Assembly (NCBI GenBank): GCA_963808165.1
Contig: CAWEET010000007.1
Location: 230,198 to 294,197, forward strand
Reading direction: 5' to 3'
Length of the DNA stretch: 64,000 bases
Source: Thiosocius sp963808165
GTDB lineage: Bacteria > Pseudomonadota > Gammaproteobacteria > Chromatiales > Chromatiaceae
Shown: positions 24,195 through 31,386 of the stretch, in pieces
How the letters are laid out: every line of letters begins with the position of its first letter
Position numbering within the stretch: the first letter of the stretch is position 1
Notes under the pieces: model-generated
The model's input: the letters and a program-made list of their open reading frames with translations, nothing else
Database searches by the model: none
Told to the model about the DNA's origin: nothing
Made by a program: the position numbers and the translations under genes

Positions 24195-24815
24195 ATGACC
24201 CGATTCGAATTCCCCCACTGGCTGGCGATGGCCTTTGCGATTTTTTTTGCCGTGCTGGCGATCGACCCAGTATCACGCACCGTCTGGGCCGCCGAGATGA
24301 TACCGGTCGTGCTCGTGTTCCTCGCCCTGCTGCTGGGTTACCGCTATTTCCGATTCAGCAACATCGCATATGCATTGATGGCGTTCTGGCTGTTCTGGCA
24401 TACCATCGGCGGACACTATACCTTCGCCAACGTACCCTTCGACTGGTTCAACCAGCTATTGGGTTCCGAGCGCAACCAGTTCGATCGGGTCGCCCATTAT
24501 TCGGTCGGCTTCTATGCCTACCCCGCGGCGGAATGGATGCTGCGCCGCGGCCACTGCCGCTACGTCCCGGCCAATCTGTTCGCGCTGCTGCTGGTGATGG
24601 GGGTCGCGGCCGGCTATGAGATCATCGAGTGGTGGTATGCGGTGCTGGCTGGCGGCGATGTCGGCATCGAGTTCCTCGGCTCGCAGGGCGATGTCTGGGA
24701 TGCCCAGAAAGACATGCTGGCAGACACACTGGGCGCGGTGACAGCGCTGGTGCTATTTGCGTTCACGAGGCCAGACCTGGCGCCCCGCGGTCGACCCGAA
24801 TACCCGCCGGGATGA
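24195..24815 (+). CDS. DUF2238 (YjdF-like) inner membrane protein
   Basis: A polytopic protein of about 206 residues with five or six TM helices. It matches the DUF2238/YjdF pattern: HTIGGHYTFANVPFDWFN, the NQFDRVAHYSVGF block, AGYEIIEWWYAVL, and GSQGDVWDAQKDMLADTLGA near the C-terminus. The conserved His, Asp and Glu residues inside membrane segments suggest a metal or proton role, but none is established. The start at 24195 (MTRFEFPHWL) is chosen because homologues begin just before the first helix. An in-frame ATG at 24150 is an alternative. Confidence 0.75.
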   Translation: MTRFEFPHWLAMAFAIFFAVLAIDPVSRTVWAAEMIPVVLVFLALLLGYRYFRFSNIAYALMAFWLFWHTIGGHYTFANVPFDWFNQLLGSERNQFDRVAHYSVGFYAYPAAEWMLRRGHCRYVPANLFALLLVMGVAAGYEIIEWWYAVLAGGDVGIEFLGSQGDVWDAQKDMLADTLGAVTALVLFAFTRPDLAPRGRPEYPPG

Positions 24816-24859
24816 AGACCCGATGAGCAACGCTCGGCCGCCCCGCAGGCCGTAGGCGC

Positions 24860-25270
24860 CTATTTGAGGTTTTCCAGGCCTTTGGTATCGATGCCTTTCA
24901 AGACTTCGCGCTCGAGGTGACGCTGCTCCTGCGACGCGTCATATTCCCGCTGTTGCGCAAGCCTCTGTTGTTCCAGGACCATCCTGGTCTGCCGTTGGGC
25001 CGCTTGCTCCTCGGACTCGCATTGCCTGAACCCGTCTGACCATCCCTGCGCGTACTGACTGTCGGCCTCAAATCGTCTCGGGTCCTTCTTGAACTCTTCG
25101 AACAGGCTGCCGCCCGCCTTGTGACCGCTGTGACAGCCGTCGTCGAAGCCATCCGCATAGGCCAGCGGATAACCCTGCTCGATCATGGTTTCTTTCTGAC
25201 TGGCGCAGGCCGAAAGCAACACCATGCCGGAGGCCGCCAAGCCGCCCAGCAGCAGTCGTGAACGCTTCAT
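24860..25270 (-). CDS. Lipoprotein of unknown function
   Basis: A 136-residue lipoprotein with signal MKRSRLLLGGLAASGMVL and lipobox LLSAC. The mature part has GYPLAYADGFDDGCHSGH and a later YAQGWSDGFRQCES, two related YxxGxxDGxxxC elements whose cysteines could pair. A long Gln/Arg/Glu-rich coiled coil runs to the end. Its function is unknown. The ATG at 25270 is preferred because it gives the shortest proper signal; an upstream ATG at 25285 adds five residues. It faces the dispersed repeat at 25.35 kb. Confidence 0.68.
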   Translation of the reverse strand: MKRSRLLLGGLAASGMVLLSACASQKETMIEQGYPLAYADGFDDGCHSGHKAGGSLFEEFKKDPRRFEADSQYAQGWSDGFRQCESEEQAAQRQTRMVLEQQRLAQQREYDASQEQRHLEREVLKGIDTKGLENLK

Positions 25271-25349
25271 GCTCGTTACTCTCATTCAGGAAATTTCTTT
25301 GTCGACGGAACTTACAGTTTCATGCTCCGTTAAACACCGCAATAGTACA

Positions 25350-25493
25350 ACCAGCAGTTACTTAAGCTGATTCCGGTCGTTTCTGGAGAAGACGTCGGCG
25401 GCATGAACGCCGCCGTCGAGCCTACAGGGAGGTATTCACGGCGTTTTGCGCAAGAAATCATCGGAATCACCAGGGCACTAGGTAAGTGCCATT
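25350..25493. repeat. Dispersed IS-derived repeat, copy 1
   Basis: This is closely similar to 46963-47122. The shared core runs from TTCCGGTCGTTTCTGGAGAA to AAGAAATCATCGGAATCACC. It includes an internal hairpin, CGGCGGC-ATGAAC-GCCGCCG. The right end reads TAAGTGCCATT; the left end is a degraded complement (CAGTTACTTAAGC). It lies directly downstream of the MOT1 permease gene (− strand), 17 bases past its stop. Confidence 0.72.
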
Positions 25494-25509
25494 CGCACTG
25501 GTAGCGAGG

Positions 25510-26745
25510 TTATTCGGCCGGCCCGCCGCGTGCGCGCATCAGCAGGGTTCGCAGGCCTTCGAGCGCGAGACCGAGCAGCAGGCCAAAAGCGACATGGACC
25601 GTAACACAGGCGAGGCCGGTCAACAGGATGACCACGAGGCCGTCGGGCTGCGCTTTGCGCAGACGCTTGCTGATTGCCAGGTCGATACCCGCCGGTATCA
25701 GCAGTGCGCCGATCGCCGCCGTCGGCAACAGGAGCAACAGCGCCAGGGCATCCGATCCAAGGAACAAGCCGAGCAGCAGACAACTCAAACCGAAAATGGC
25801 CGTGGCTAGGCCGGTGCGGGCTCCGAACTTGTACTGGACCACAAGCCCGCCCGCGCCATGGCACATCGGAAACGCACCGAACGGTGCCAGCAGCAGGTTC
25901 AGCACACCAGAGCTCCATGCAAGACGGTCCGGCGTTATGCGCGCACGGTCGCGCGGAAACAGGTCTGCGGCAATGGCGGCCGTGATCAGGGTGGCATTGG
26001 TCAGCGTGATAGCCAGCTGCGGCAGGAGCACGCCCTGGGCCGAGGCCCAAAGGCTTTGCAAATCGGGCAAAATCAGCCGCGGCAGCGAGAGCCGCAACGA
26101 CAGCCCGGGCAAAGCGACGTCGGCCTGTAACAGCCCCCAGAGCCCGGCACCCATAACAACCGCCAGCGCCGCCAACGGTTTGAAGCGCGTCCATTGCAAC
26201 AGCAGCAAGCCAGCCAGCGCCACCAGACCGACCGGGGCGTCCTGCGATACCAACTTGATCCCGGCCCACACCAGATAGAGGCCGACGCCAAGCTGTATAC
26301 CGCTCAAGACCGTGTGCGGAATCCGGCTCCCCAATCGACCGACGACACCCATAGCGGCGAACAGGCACAGGATGCCGCCGAGCAGCAAGCCGCTCGCCGC
26401 GACCTCCGGCACACTCAGCCCGCCGGCGATCACCAGCGCGGCCACCGCCTTCATCGGCTGCACCGGCACCGGCCGTCGGTAAATCATCGCCGTTGCCAGC
26501 GCAAACAGGCCGAACCCGACCAGCACCCCGACCGGGTCGAGCGGCTGCACCGCGAACATGCCGACCATCAGCGGCAAAAAGGTACCCAGGTCGGCAAAGG
26601 CGCCGGACAGATCCCCGACCCAGCGCGACCTCGGGGGCGGGCGCTGCCGGGAGCGTCCTGGACCCACCGTGGGCTGGGGCATACCCTGTGCGGTTCTGTC
26701 CGCAGCCGCCGGCTTGTCGCCGTATCCGTGCCCGGAACCGGTCAA
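25510..26745 (-). CDS. MOT1-type molybdate/sulfate permease
   Basis: A polytopic protein of 411 residues with about 10-11 TM helices, of the SulP-related MOT1 family. The signature GDLSGAFADLGTFLPLMVG is at the N-terminal helix, PVQPMKAVAALVIAG in helix 3, and a second conserved block FPMCHGAGGLVVQYKFGARTG lies in the C-terminal half. MOT1 proteins carry molybdate with high affinity. The first 40 residues are hydrophilic and may not be translated; an in-frame ATG at 26682 is an alternative start. It is divergent from tupBCA, with 96 bases between, consistent with shared oxyanion control. Confidence 0.82.
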   Translation of the reverse strand: MTGSGHGYGDKPAAADRTAQGMPQPTVGPGRSRQRPPPRSRWVGDLSGAFADLGTFLPLMVGMFAVQPLDPVGVLVGFGLFALATAMIYRRPVPVQPMKAVAALVIAGGLSVPEVAASGLLLGGILCLFAAMGVVGRLGSRIPHTVLSGIQLGVGLYLVWAGIKLVSQDAPVGLVALAGLLLLQWTRFKPLAALAVVMGAGLWGLLQADVALPGLSLRLSLPRLILPDLQSLWASAQGVLLPQLAITLTNATLITAAIAADLFPRDRARITPDRLAWSSGVLNLLLAPFGAFPMCHGAGGLVVQYKFGARTGLATAIFGLSCLLLGLFLGSDALALLLLLPTAAIGALLIPAGIDLAISKRLRKAQPDGLVVILLTGLACVTVHVAFGLLLGLALEGLRTLLMRARGGPAE

Positions 26746-26841
26746 TGTCGCAATAACTCTTGCATCAGCGCGGTTGCCGCCACGTCAAGATTGGCGCATT
26801 CTCTCCGCCACATATGCATATTCTGCGCATCATCGGAAAAA

Positions 26842-27549
26842 ATGCAGGATTTCAGTGAAGCCTTTGCGTTGGCGTTCCGATTGGTGATTTCGGCCGATCC
26901 GGATTTGCTCGAGATCATCTTGCTGTCGCTCAAGGTCAGCCTGACCGCGGTCGTGATCGCCTGCCTCATCGGTCTGCCGCTAGGCACAGCGGTGGCGATG
27001 GGCCGTTTCCCCGGCCGCACCGGCGTCATCATACTGCTCAATGCGCTGATGGGCCTCCCCCCGGTCGTCGTGGGCCTGCTGATCTACCTTCTATTGTCCA
27101 ATGCCGGACCGTTGGGTTGGATGCAGCTGCTGTACACCCCGACGGCGATGATCATCGCCCAGGCGGTCCTGATCACCCCGATTGTCGCCGCATTGTCGCG
27201 CGAGATCCTGGAACAGCTGAACAACGAATACGCGGAACAGTTCCACTCACTGAGCGTCCCGGGAACCACTGCCGCCGGCGCACTGCTGTGGGATGCCCGC
27301 TACAGCCTGCTCACAGTCGCACTGGCGGGTTTTGGGCGTGCGGTGGCCGAGGTCGGCGCGGTGATCATCGTCGGCGGCAACATCGACCACCTCACCCGGG
27401 TCATGACCACCGCGATCGCGCTCGAGACCTCCAAAGGCGATCTGGCGCTGGCACTGGGCCTGGGCATCGTATTGATCACGATCGCACTGTCGGTGAATGC
27501 CGCGGTCATGACCCTGCGGCTCACCGCAACGAGGTACGCCTATGCCTGA
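26842..27549 (+). CDS. tupB: Tungstate ABC transporter permease
   Basis: A 235-residue permease with five or six TM helices, starting MQDFSEAFALAFRLV. The EAA-type loop is EQFHSLSVPGTTAAGALLWDARYSLLTVALAGFGRAVAEVGAV. The ending overlaps the ATPase gene by 8 bases. With the following ATPase and the TupA-type binding protein it forms a TupBCA importer. The frame is open far upstream of 26842, but that part overlaps the divergent permease gene and lacks protein character. TupABC systems import tungstate with high selectivity for tungsto-enzymes; molybdate cannot be excluded from sequence alone. Confidence 0.85.
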   Translation: MQDFSEAFALAFRLVISADPDLLEIILLSLKVSLTAVVIACLIGLPLGTAVAMGRFPGRTGVIILLNALMGLPPVVVGLLIYLLLSNAGPLGWMQLLYTPTAMIIAQAVLITPIVAALSREILEQLNNEYAEQFHSLSVPGTTAAGALLWDARYSLLTVALAGFGRAVAEVGAVIIVGGNIDHLTRVMTTAIALETSKGDLALALGLGIVLITIALSVNAAVMTLRLTATRYAYA

Positions 27550-28303
27550 CGCGATTGCAATCAGCGCGCGTTGCCCCTGGCCGCGTGTGATACCGGATGG
27601 CGACCGTCTGGGCGAGACCCGCGGACTGATCTATCAGGCCGGCGATTCGCGACTGATCGAGGGTATCGACCTGATGATCCCGCGCGGCAGCATTACGGTC
27701 ATGATGGGTCCGAACGGAGCGGGAAAGAGCATGTTGCTGCGCCTGCTGCACGGGCTCCTGACGCCGACCGCGGGCCAGGTCTTATGGAGCGGCCTGCCGC
27801 TCGACGCGGAGCTGCGCCGGCAGCAGGCGATGGTGTTTCAGCGCCCGGTGCTGCTGCGCCGCTCGGTCGCCGCCAACATCCGCTTCGTACTCAAGCTGCG
27901 CGGGCGTCCGGACCCGACCCGGATCGACGAGATCCTGACTGAGGTCGGCCTCGAGACGCACGCGAAACAGCCGGCCCGCCTGCTGTCGGGTGGCGAGCAG
28001 CAGCGCCTGAACCTGGCGCGCGCACTGGCCAGCGATCCCCGTGTGCTGTTTCTCGACGAACCCACGGCCAACCTCGACCCAGCCTCGACTGCCGCGATCG
28101 AGGCCATCGTAAAGAAGGCCCACGGCCGCGGCACAAAGATCATCTTTGTCACCCACGATCTGGGCCAGGCCCGGCGACTCGCCGATGACGTGGCATTCCT
28201 GGACTCGGGGCGGCTGACCGAACAATCGTCGGCCCAGACGTTTTTCGATAATCCGCTGTCACAGGCCGCCCGCGACTATCTCGACGGGCGGCTGGTGTTG
28301 TGA
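27542..28303 (+). CDS. tupC: Tungstate ABC transporter ATP-binding protein
   Basis: A 253-residue ABC ATPase. Walker A is GPNGAGKSMLLRLL, the Q-loop is MVFQRPVLLRRSV, the signature is LLSGGEQQRLNLARAL, Walker B is VLFLDEPTANLDP and the switch His is in IIFVTHDLGQARRLADD. No C-terminal TOBE/Mop regulatory domain follows, as in other TupC proteins, so oxyanion sensing must be elsewhere. It overlaps tupB by 8 bases and is followed after 33 bases by tupA. Confidence 0.88.
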   Translation: MPDAIAISARCPWPRVIPDGDRLGETRGLIYQAGDSRLIEGIDLMIPRGSITVMMGPNGAGKSMLLRLLHGLLTPTAGQVLWSGLPLDAELRRQQAMVFQRPVLLRRSVAANIRFVLKLRGRPDPTRIDEILTEVGLETHAKQPARLLSGGEQQRLNLARALASDPRVLFLDEPTANLDPASTAAIEAIVKKAHGRGTKIIFVTHDLGQARRLADDVAFLDSGRLTEQSSAQTFFDNPLSQAARDYLDGRLVL

Positions 28304-28336
28304 CAATCGTCCACGCAGCGACACAGGGGGAGACCC

Positions 28337-29167
28337 GTGCTGAAGAGAGTTCTGATCCGAGTTGCGCCACTGGCGCTGCTGAGCAGTGTGCTGATTGCAG
28401 GGCCGAGTGCGGCGCAGGACCAATCCATCCTGCTGCAGTCGACCACGTCGACCGCCAACTCCGGGCTGTACGACGCGATCCTGCCGGTATTCACCGATAA
28501 GACCGGCATAAAGGTCAACGTGGTCGCGGTCGGCACCGGCCAGGCGATCAAGAACGCGCAGAATGGCGACGGCGACGTACTGTTGGTGCACGCCAAATCG
28601 GCCGAGGAAGCGTTCGTCGCCGGGGGCTACGGCCTGGAGCGCTTCGACGTGATGTACAACGACTTCGTCATCGTCGGACCGGCAGCAGACCCGGCCGCGA
28701 TCGTCGGCGGCAGGGATGCCGTCGCGGCCCTGAAATCGATCGCCGACAGCCAATCGATCTTCGCCTCGCGCGGCGACAATTCCGGCACCCACAAGAAAGA
28801 GACCACCCTGTGGAAGGAGGCCGGTGTCGACACGTCTGCCGGCAGCGGCGCCTGGTACAGGGAGACCGGCTCGGGCATGGGGGCGACGCTGAACGCAGCG
28901 GTCGGCATGGGTGCGTATGCGCTGACCGACCGCGGCACCTGGATCAGCTTCAAGAACAAAGCGGATTATCAGATCGTTGTCGAGGGCGACAAGGACCTGT
29001 TCAACCAGTACGGTGTGATCCTGGTAAACCCGGCCAGGCACCCCAATGTGAACAAGAGCGAGGGCCAGGCGTTCATCGACTGGATTCTGGGCGACGAAGG
29101 ACAAATGGCGATCGCCGACTACAAGCTCGATGGCCAGCAGCTGTTCTTCCCGAACGCGAAGCGCTGA
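28337..29167 (+). CDS. tupA: Tungstate-binding periplasmic protein
   Basis: A 276-residue binding protein with a signal peptide (LAPLALLSSVLIAGPSAA-like, ending before QDQSIL). The TupA hallmark TTSTANSGLYDAILPVF is at the start of the mature protein; the Thr/Ser residues bind the oxyanion. Other typical blocks are KIGHGQ-like VGTGQAIKNAQNGDGDVLLVHA, FASRGDNSGTHKKE and YRETGSGMGATLNAA. The GTG start at 28337 has GGGGGAG upstream. Binding-protein placement after the permease and ATPase is less common than first in the operon. Confidence 0.87.
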   Translation: MLKRVLIRVAPLALLSSVLIAGPSAAQDQSILLQSTTSTANSGLYDAILPVFTDKTGIKVNVVAVGTGQAIKNAQNGDGDVLLVHAKSAEEAFVAGGYGLERFDVMYNDFVIVGPAADPAAIVGGRDAVAALKSIADSQSIFASRGDNSGTHKKETTLWKEAGVDTSAGSGAWYRETGSGMGATLNAAVGMGAYALTDRGTWISFKNKADYQIVVEGDKDLFNQYGVILVNPARHPNVNKSEGQAFIDWILGDEGQMAIADYKLDGQQLFFPNAKR

Positions 29168-29184
29168 TCAGCCCCGCTCGCGTG

Positions 29185-29391
29185 TCAATCGTCGATGGCG
29201 AGCATTACGTCGCTGGCCTTTGCCGTCACCGCCTTGCCCTATTCCAGAGCGAGTCGATTGGCCGAGTCGGAAGCAATCGCAGAGGTCACCAGCTTGCCAC
29301 CAACGATGTCGATCTGAACCGGCGCCGCAACGCCGTCCTTGCGGACGTGGACCAGCGTGCCCTTCAGCATGTTGCGCAAGCCGAGTTTCGG
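29185..29391 (-). pseudogene. Decayed Mop-type molybdate/tungstate-binding protein
   Basis: The frame reads KLGLRNMLKGTLVHVRKDG, then IDIVGGKLVTSAIASDSANRL, an in-frame TAG at 29239-29241, then GKAVTAKASDVMLAIDD and a stop. This is a complete Mop (TOBE) domain of about 68 residues, except for the TAG, a two-residue gap where AVIKASD is expected, and a CCG (29389-29391) where the start codon of homologues (MKLSARN) would be. Loss of both start and a sense codon argues for decay. Mop proteins store or buffer oxyanions in the cytoplasm. It lay 22 bases downstream of the regulator gene, so the two were probably one operon. Confidence 0.7.
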
Positions 29392-29413
29392 CGCACCTTC
29401 TCCTGCGGCAGGA

Positions 29414-30295
29414 TCAGCCACCGTTGAAAAGTACCGTTCCAAAGCCCGTCATGTCATAACCGGCAAACTCGGCCGCCTTGGCCTGGAACGCGGGTGAAAG
29501 GCAAAACCTGAACAGGCACTGCATCGGGGGATCGAACCAGGCCGCGCGGTCGACCAGCAAATCATAGCGCTCGCGCACCAGCGGAACAAAGCCGAGTCGC
29601 AACTGCCCGGCCATTGCACGCAATCCCAGGGCGGCATCAGCCTTGCCCTCGAGCACCGCGATCGCCGCATCCGACTCGCTGCGCGCCGTGTCCGTCCAGG
29701 CGATGTCATTCTCGCCCAGGCCGGCCTGCGCCAGAAACTGCATCAGCAAAACCTGGCTGCCCGCGCCGGGCTGGCGCGGTACCATTCTGCGACCGGCAAG
29801 ATCCTTGAGGTCGGAATACTCGCCGCCTGCGTCAGGCGCGACGATCAGGCCGCGCTCGCGCCAGCCAAACTCGATCAGTGCAACCGGTGCATGACCGAAT
29901 CTTCGCGCCACCAGCGGGACATTCCATTGCTCACTTTCCGGGTCGTAGACATGCAAGCCGGTAGCCAGACCCTCGCCGCGTTCGAAACGCTCGAGCCCAT
30001 CCAGGCTGCCATCGAGCAACGTCGCCAGGCCACAGCCGGATTCGCGCAGGGCCCATTCCAGCAGCGGCTCATAGCTGCCGAGGAGCACACCGGGTCGGCG
30101 GTTGGCCAGGCCCCCGCCCGAGCTTTCGCGTGCCAACCACGCCTCGACCTCGTGGCGCGGGAACAGCAGCTTACCCATTGCGCGCGAGCAGGGAATCTGG
30201 CCGGAAGCGGCCAGATCGTAGACCTTTCGTTCCTTGATGCGCAGCAACTCGGCCAGTTCCCTGGTGGTGAGATATTCGGTCTCGTGCTGTGACAT
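29414..30295 (-). CDS. One-component oxyanion regulator: excisionase-type HTH plus binding-protein-like domain
   Basis: A 293-residue protein. Residues about 7-55 form a MerR/excisionase-type HTH (YLTTRELAELLRIKERKVYDLAASGQIP, then KLLFPRHEVEAWL). Residues about 70-290 resemble a periplasmic-binding-protein fold of the molybdate/tungstate ModA/TupA kind (SYEPLLEWALRESGCGLA; RRMVPRQPGAGSQVLLMQFL; DAAIAVLEGKADAALGLRAMAG), but without a signal peptide, so it is cytoplasmic. I infer that the second domain binds the oxyanion or a cofactor precursor and controls tupBCA and the MOT1 permease. The start at 30295 places the HTH at the N-terminus; a longer frame upstream has no similarity. No gene is seen in 30296-30643. 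Confidence 0.82.
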   Translation of the reverse strand: MSQHETEYLTTRELAELLRIKERKVYDLAASGQIPCSRAMGKLLFPRHEVEAWLARESSGGGLANRRPGVLLGSYEPLLEWALRESGCGLATLLDGSLDGLERFERGEGLATGLHVYDPESEQWNVPLVARRFGHAPVALIEFGWRERGLIVAPDAGGEYSDLKDLAGRRMVPRQPGAGSQVLLMQFLAQAGLGENDIAWTDTARSESDAAIAVLEGKADAALGLRAMAGQLRLGFVPLVRERYDLLVDRAAWFDPPMQCLFRFCLSPAFQAKAAEFAGYDMTGFGTVLFNGG

Positions 30296-30643
30296 AAACC
30301 TGAGTTCGGTTCCTTGTTGTCGACACCGGGTGCCGGCCGATCTTGTTCGCCAGTTTACACCCGGCACATCGCCGGATTCGAAGGTCGCGTGCGGCAAGGC
30401 GCGGGCACGCTGGTGCAGTGCAGGCGTCCGGATAGCTCATGGGCCGACGACAAGGGACAGCCAGGATTGAACCCCGCGAAAACAAGATTCGCAGCCGCCG
30501 GATCGGATTCCGCTGCTCGGCGCATGACCGACTGGTACAACACAGGCGGGCCTTCCTGCGCCAACCTCTCAATGTCGCTGGCAGGCGAAGCTTGCAGGGG
30601 TTACAGTGAAGCGTTTCCTGGGTCGCTTACGCAGGCTTCGGCA

Positions 30644-30943
30644 ATGTTCGCAAAATCACGTCGGAATTCCGGTGGCGCCTTGCTCGGCTGGGTGATCTTG
30701 CTGTTGATCATCGGGGGCGCTGCTGCGGTCTACTTCAAACTGCACCCGGAAAACCTTCCGGAGTGGGCGGCCAAGACCGGAATCGGCGGGGGTCTGCAGA
30801 CGACGACCGTCTACAAATGGCAGGATGCCTCTGGCGCCTGGCAGATCACTGACCAGCCGCCAGAGGCCGGCATCGACTACGAAGTGCAGAGCCACGTCCG
30901 TGACACCAATGTGCTGCCCATTCCACCCAAACTCGAACGCTGA
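30644..30943 (+). CDS. Membrane-anchored DUF4124-like small protein
   Basis: A 99-residue protein. One TM helix (GALLGWVILLLIIGGAAAVYF, about residues 10-30) is followed by an exported domain with TTVYKWQDASGAWQITDQPPEAGIDYE. That is the DUF4124 pattern (YKW.D..G..H.TD.PP), which also occurs in envelope-associated proteins of Gammaproteobacteria. Its function is unknown. The start at 30644 is chosen for the TM placement; the same frame is open further upstream. No strong ribosome site is visible. Confidence 0.68.
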   Translation: MFAKSRRNSGGALLGWVILLLIIGGAAAVYFKLHPENLPEWAAKTGIGGGLQTTTVYKWQDASGAWQITDQPPEAGIDYEVQSHVRDTNVLPIPPKLER

Positions 30944-30958
30944 TCGACACAGTTGGTA

Positions 30959-31360
30959 TCACGCATTCTTCTTCGGGAGCGGAAAGAAAGGGGACACGGC
31001 GGCTGCATCGACGACATGCAGGTGCGCCCGGTCATCGTGGTGCGGTGAATTCTCGAATACCCGCCCGGCCGCCGAGGACAGCGGTTCTGGTCGGGATGCG
31101 ACAAGGACCAGCCTGAAACGGTTGAAGCCGCGCCTGTTTCGTTCCGCAACACCGCGCTGCAGCGCCGCACCGATCTCATCGATACGCCAGGGCGCACGGT
31201 CCGTGTCGATCACGTATATCAGCAATCGTCCGCCGACCTCGATCTTCGCGCCCTGCCCGCTGTCTTCTGGCTGACAGACGATGCGGCGGAACACCTCGTC
31301 AGGACAGGCACATCCCAGCGCATCCCGAACGAAGCGCTCGATCTGCGGGTACTCGTTCAT
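30959..31360 (-). CDS. Conserved hypothetical protein
   Basis: A 133-residue soluble protein starting MNEYPQIERFVRDALGCACPDEVF. Notable parts are the CxC pair in its first 20 residues, IEVGGRLLIYVIDTD and FRLVLVASRPE. It looks like an alpha/beta fold. I cannot name a family or activity. It lies 26 bases downstream of the SLC13 permease gene on the same strand and may be cotranscribed. The ATG at 31360 is preferred over the longer frame because the extension overlaps the permease end. Confidence 0.62.
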   Translation of the reverse strand: MNEYPQIERFVRDALGCACPDEVFRRIVCQPEDSGQGAKIEVGGRLLIYVIDTDRAPWRIDEIGAALQRGVAERNRRGFNRFRLVLVASRPEPLSSAAGRVFENSPHHDDRAHLHVVDAAAVSPFFPLPKKNA

Positions 31361-31386
31361 AGACCACTCAGCATATTCGACACCCG

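Noticed and set aside
29239..29241. In-frame TAG in the Mop gene as possible recoding (for example pyrrolysine)
   Set aside because: The start codon is also lost and two conserved residues are missing, so decay is the simpler reading.
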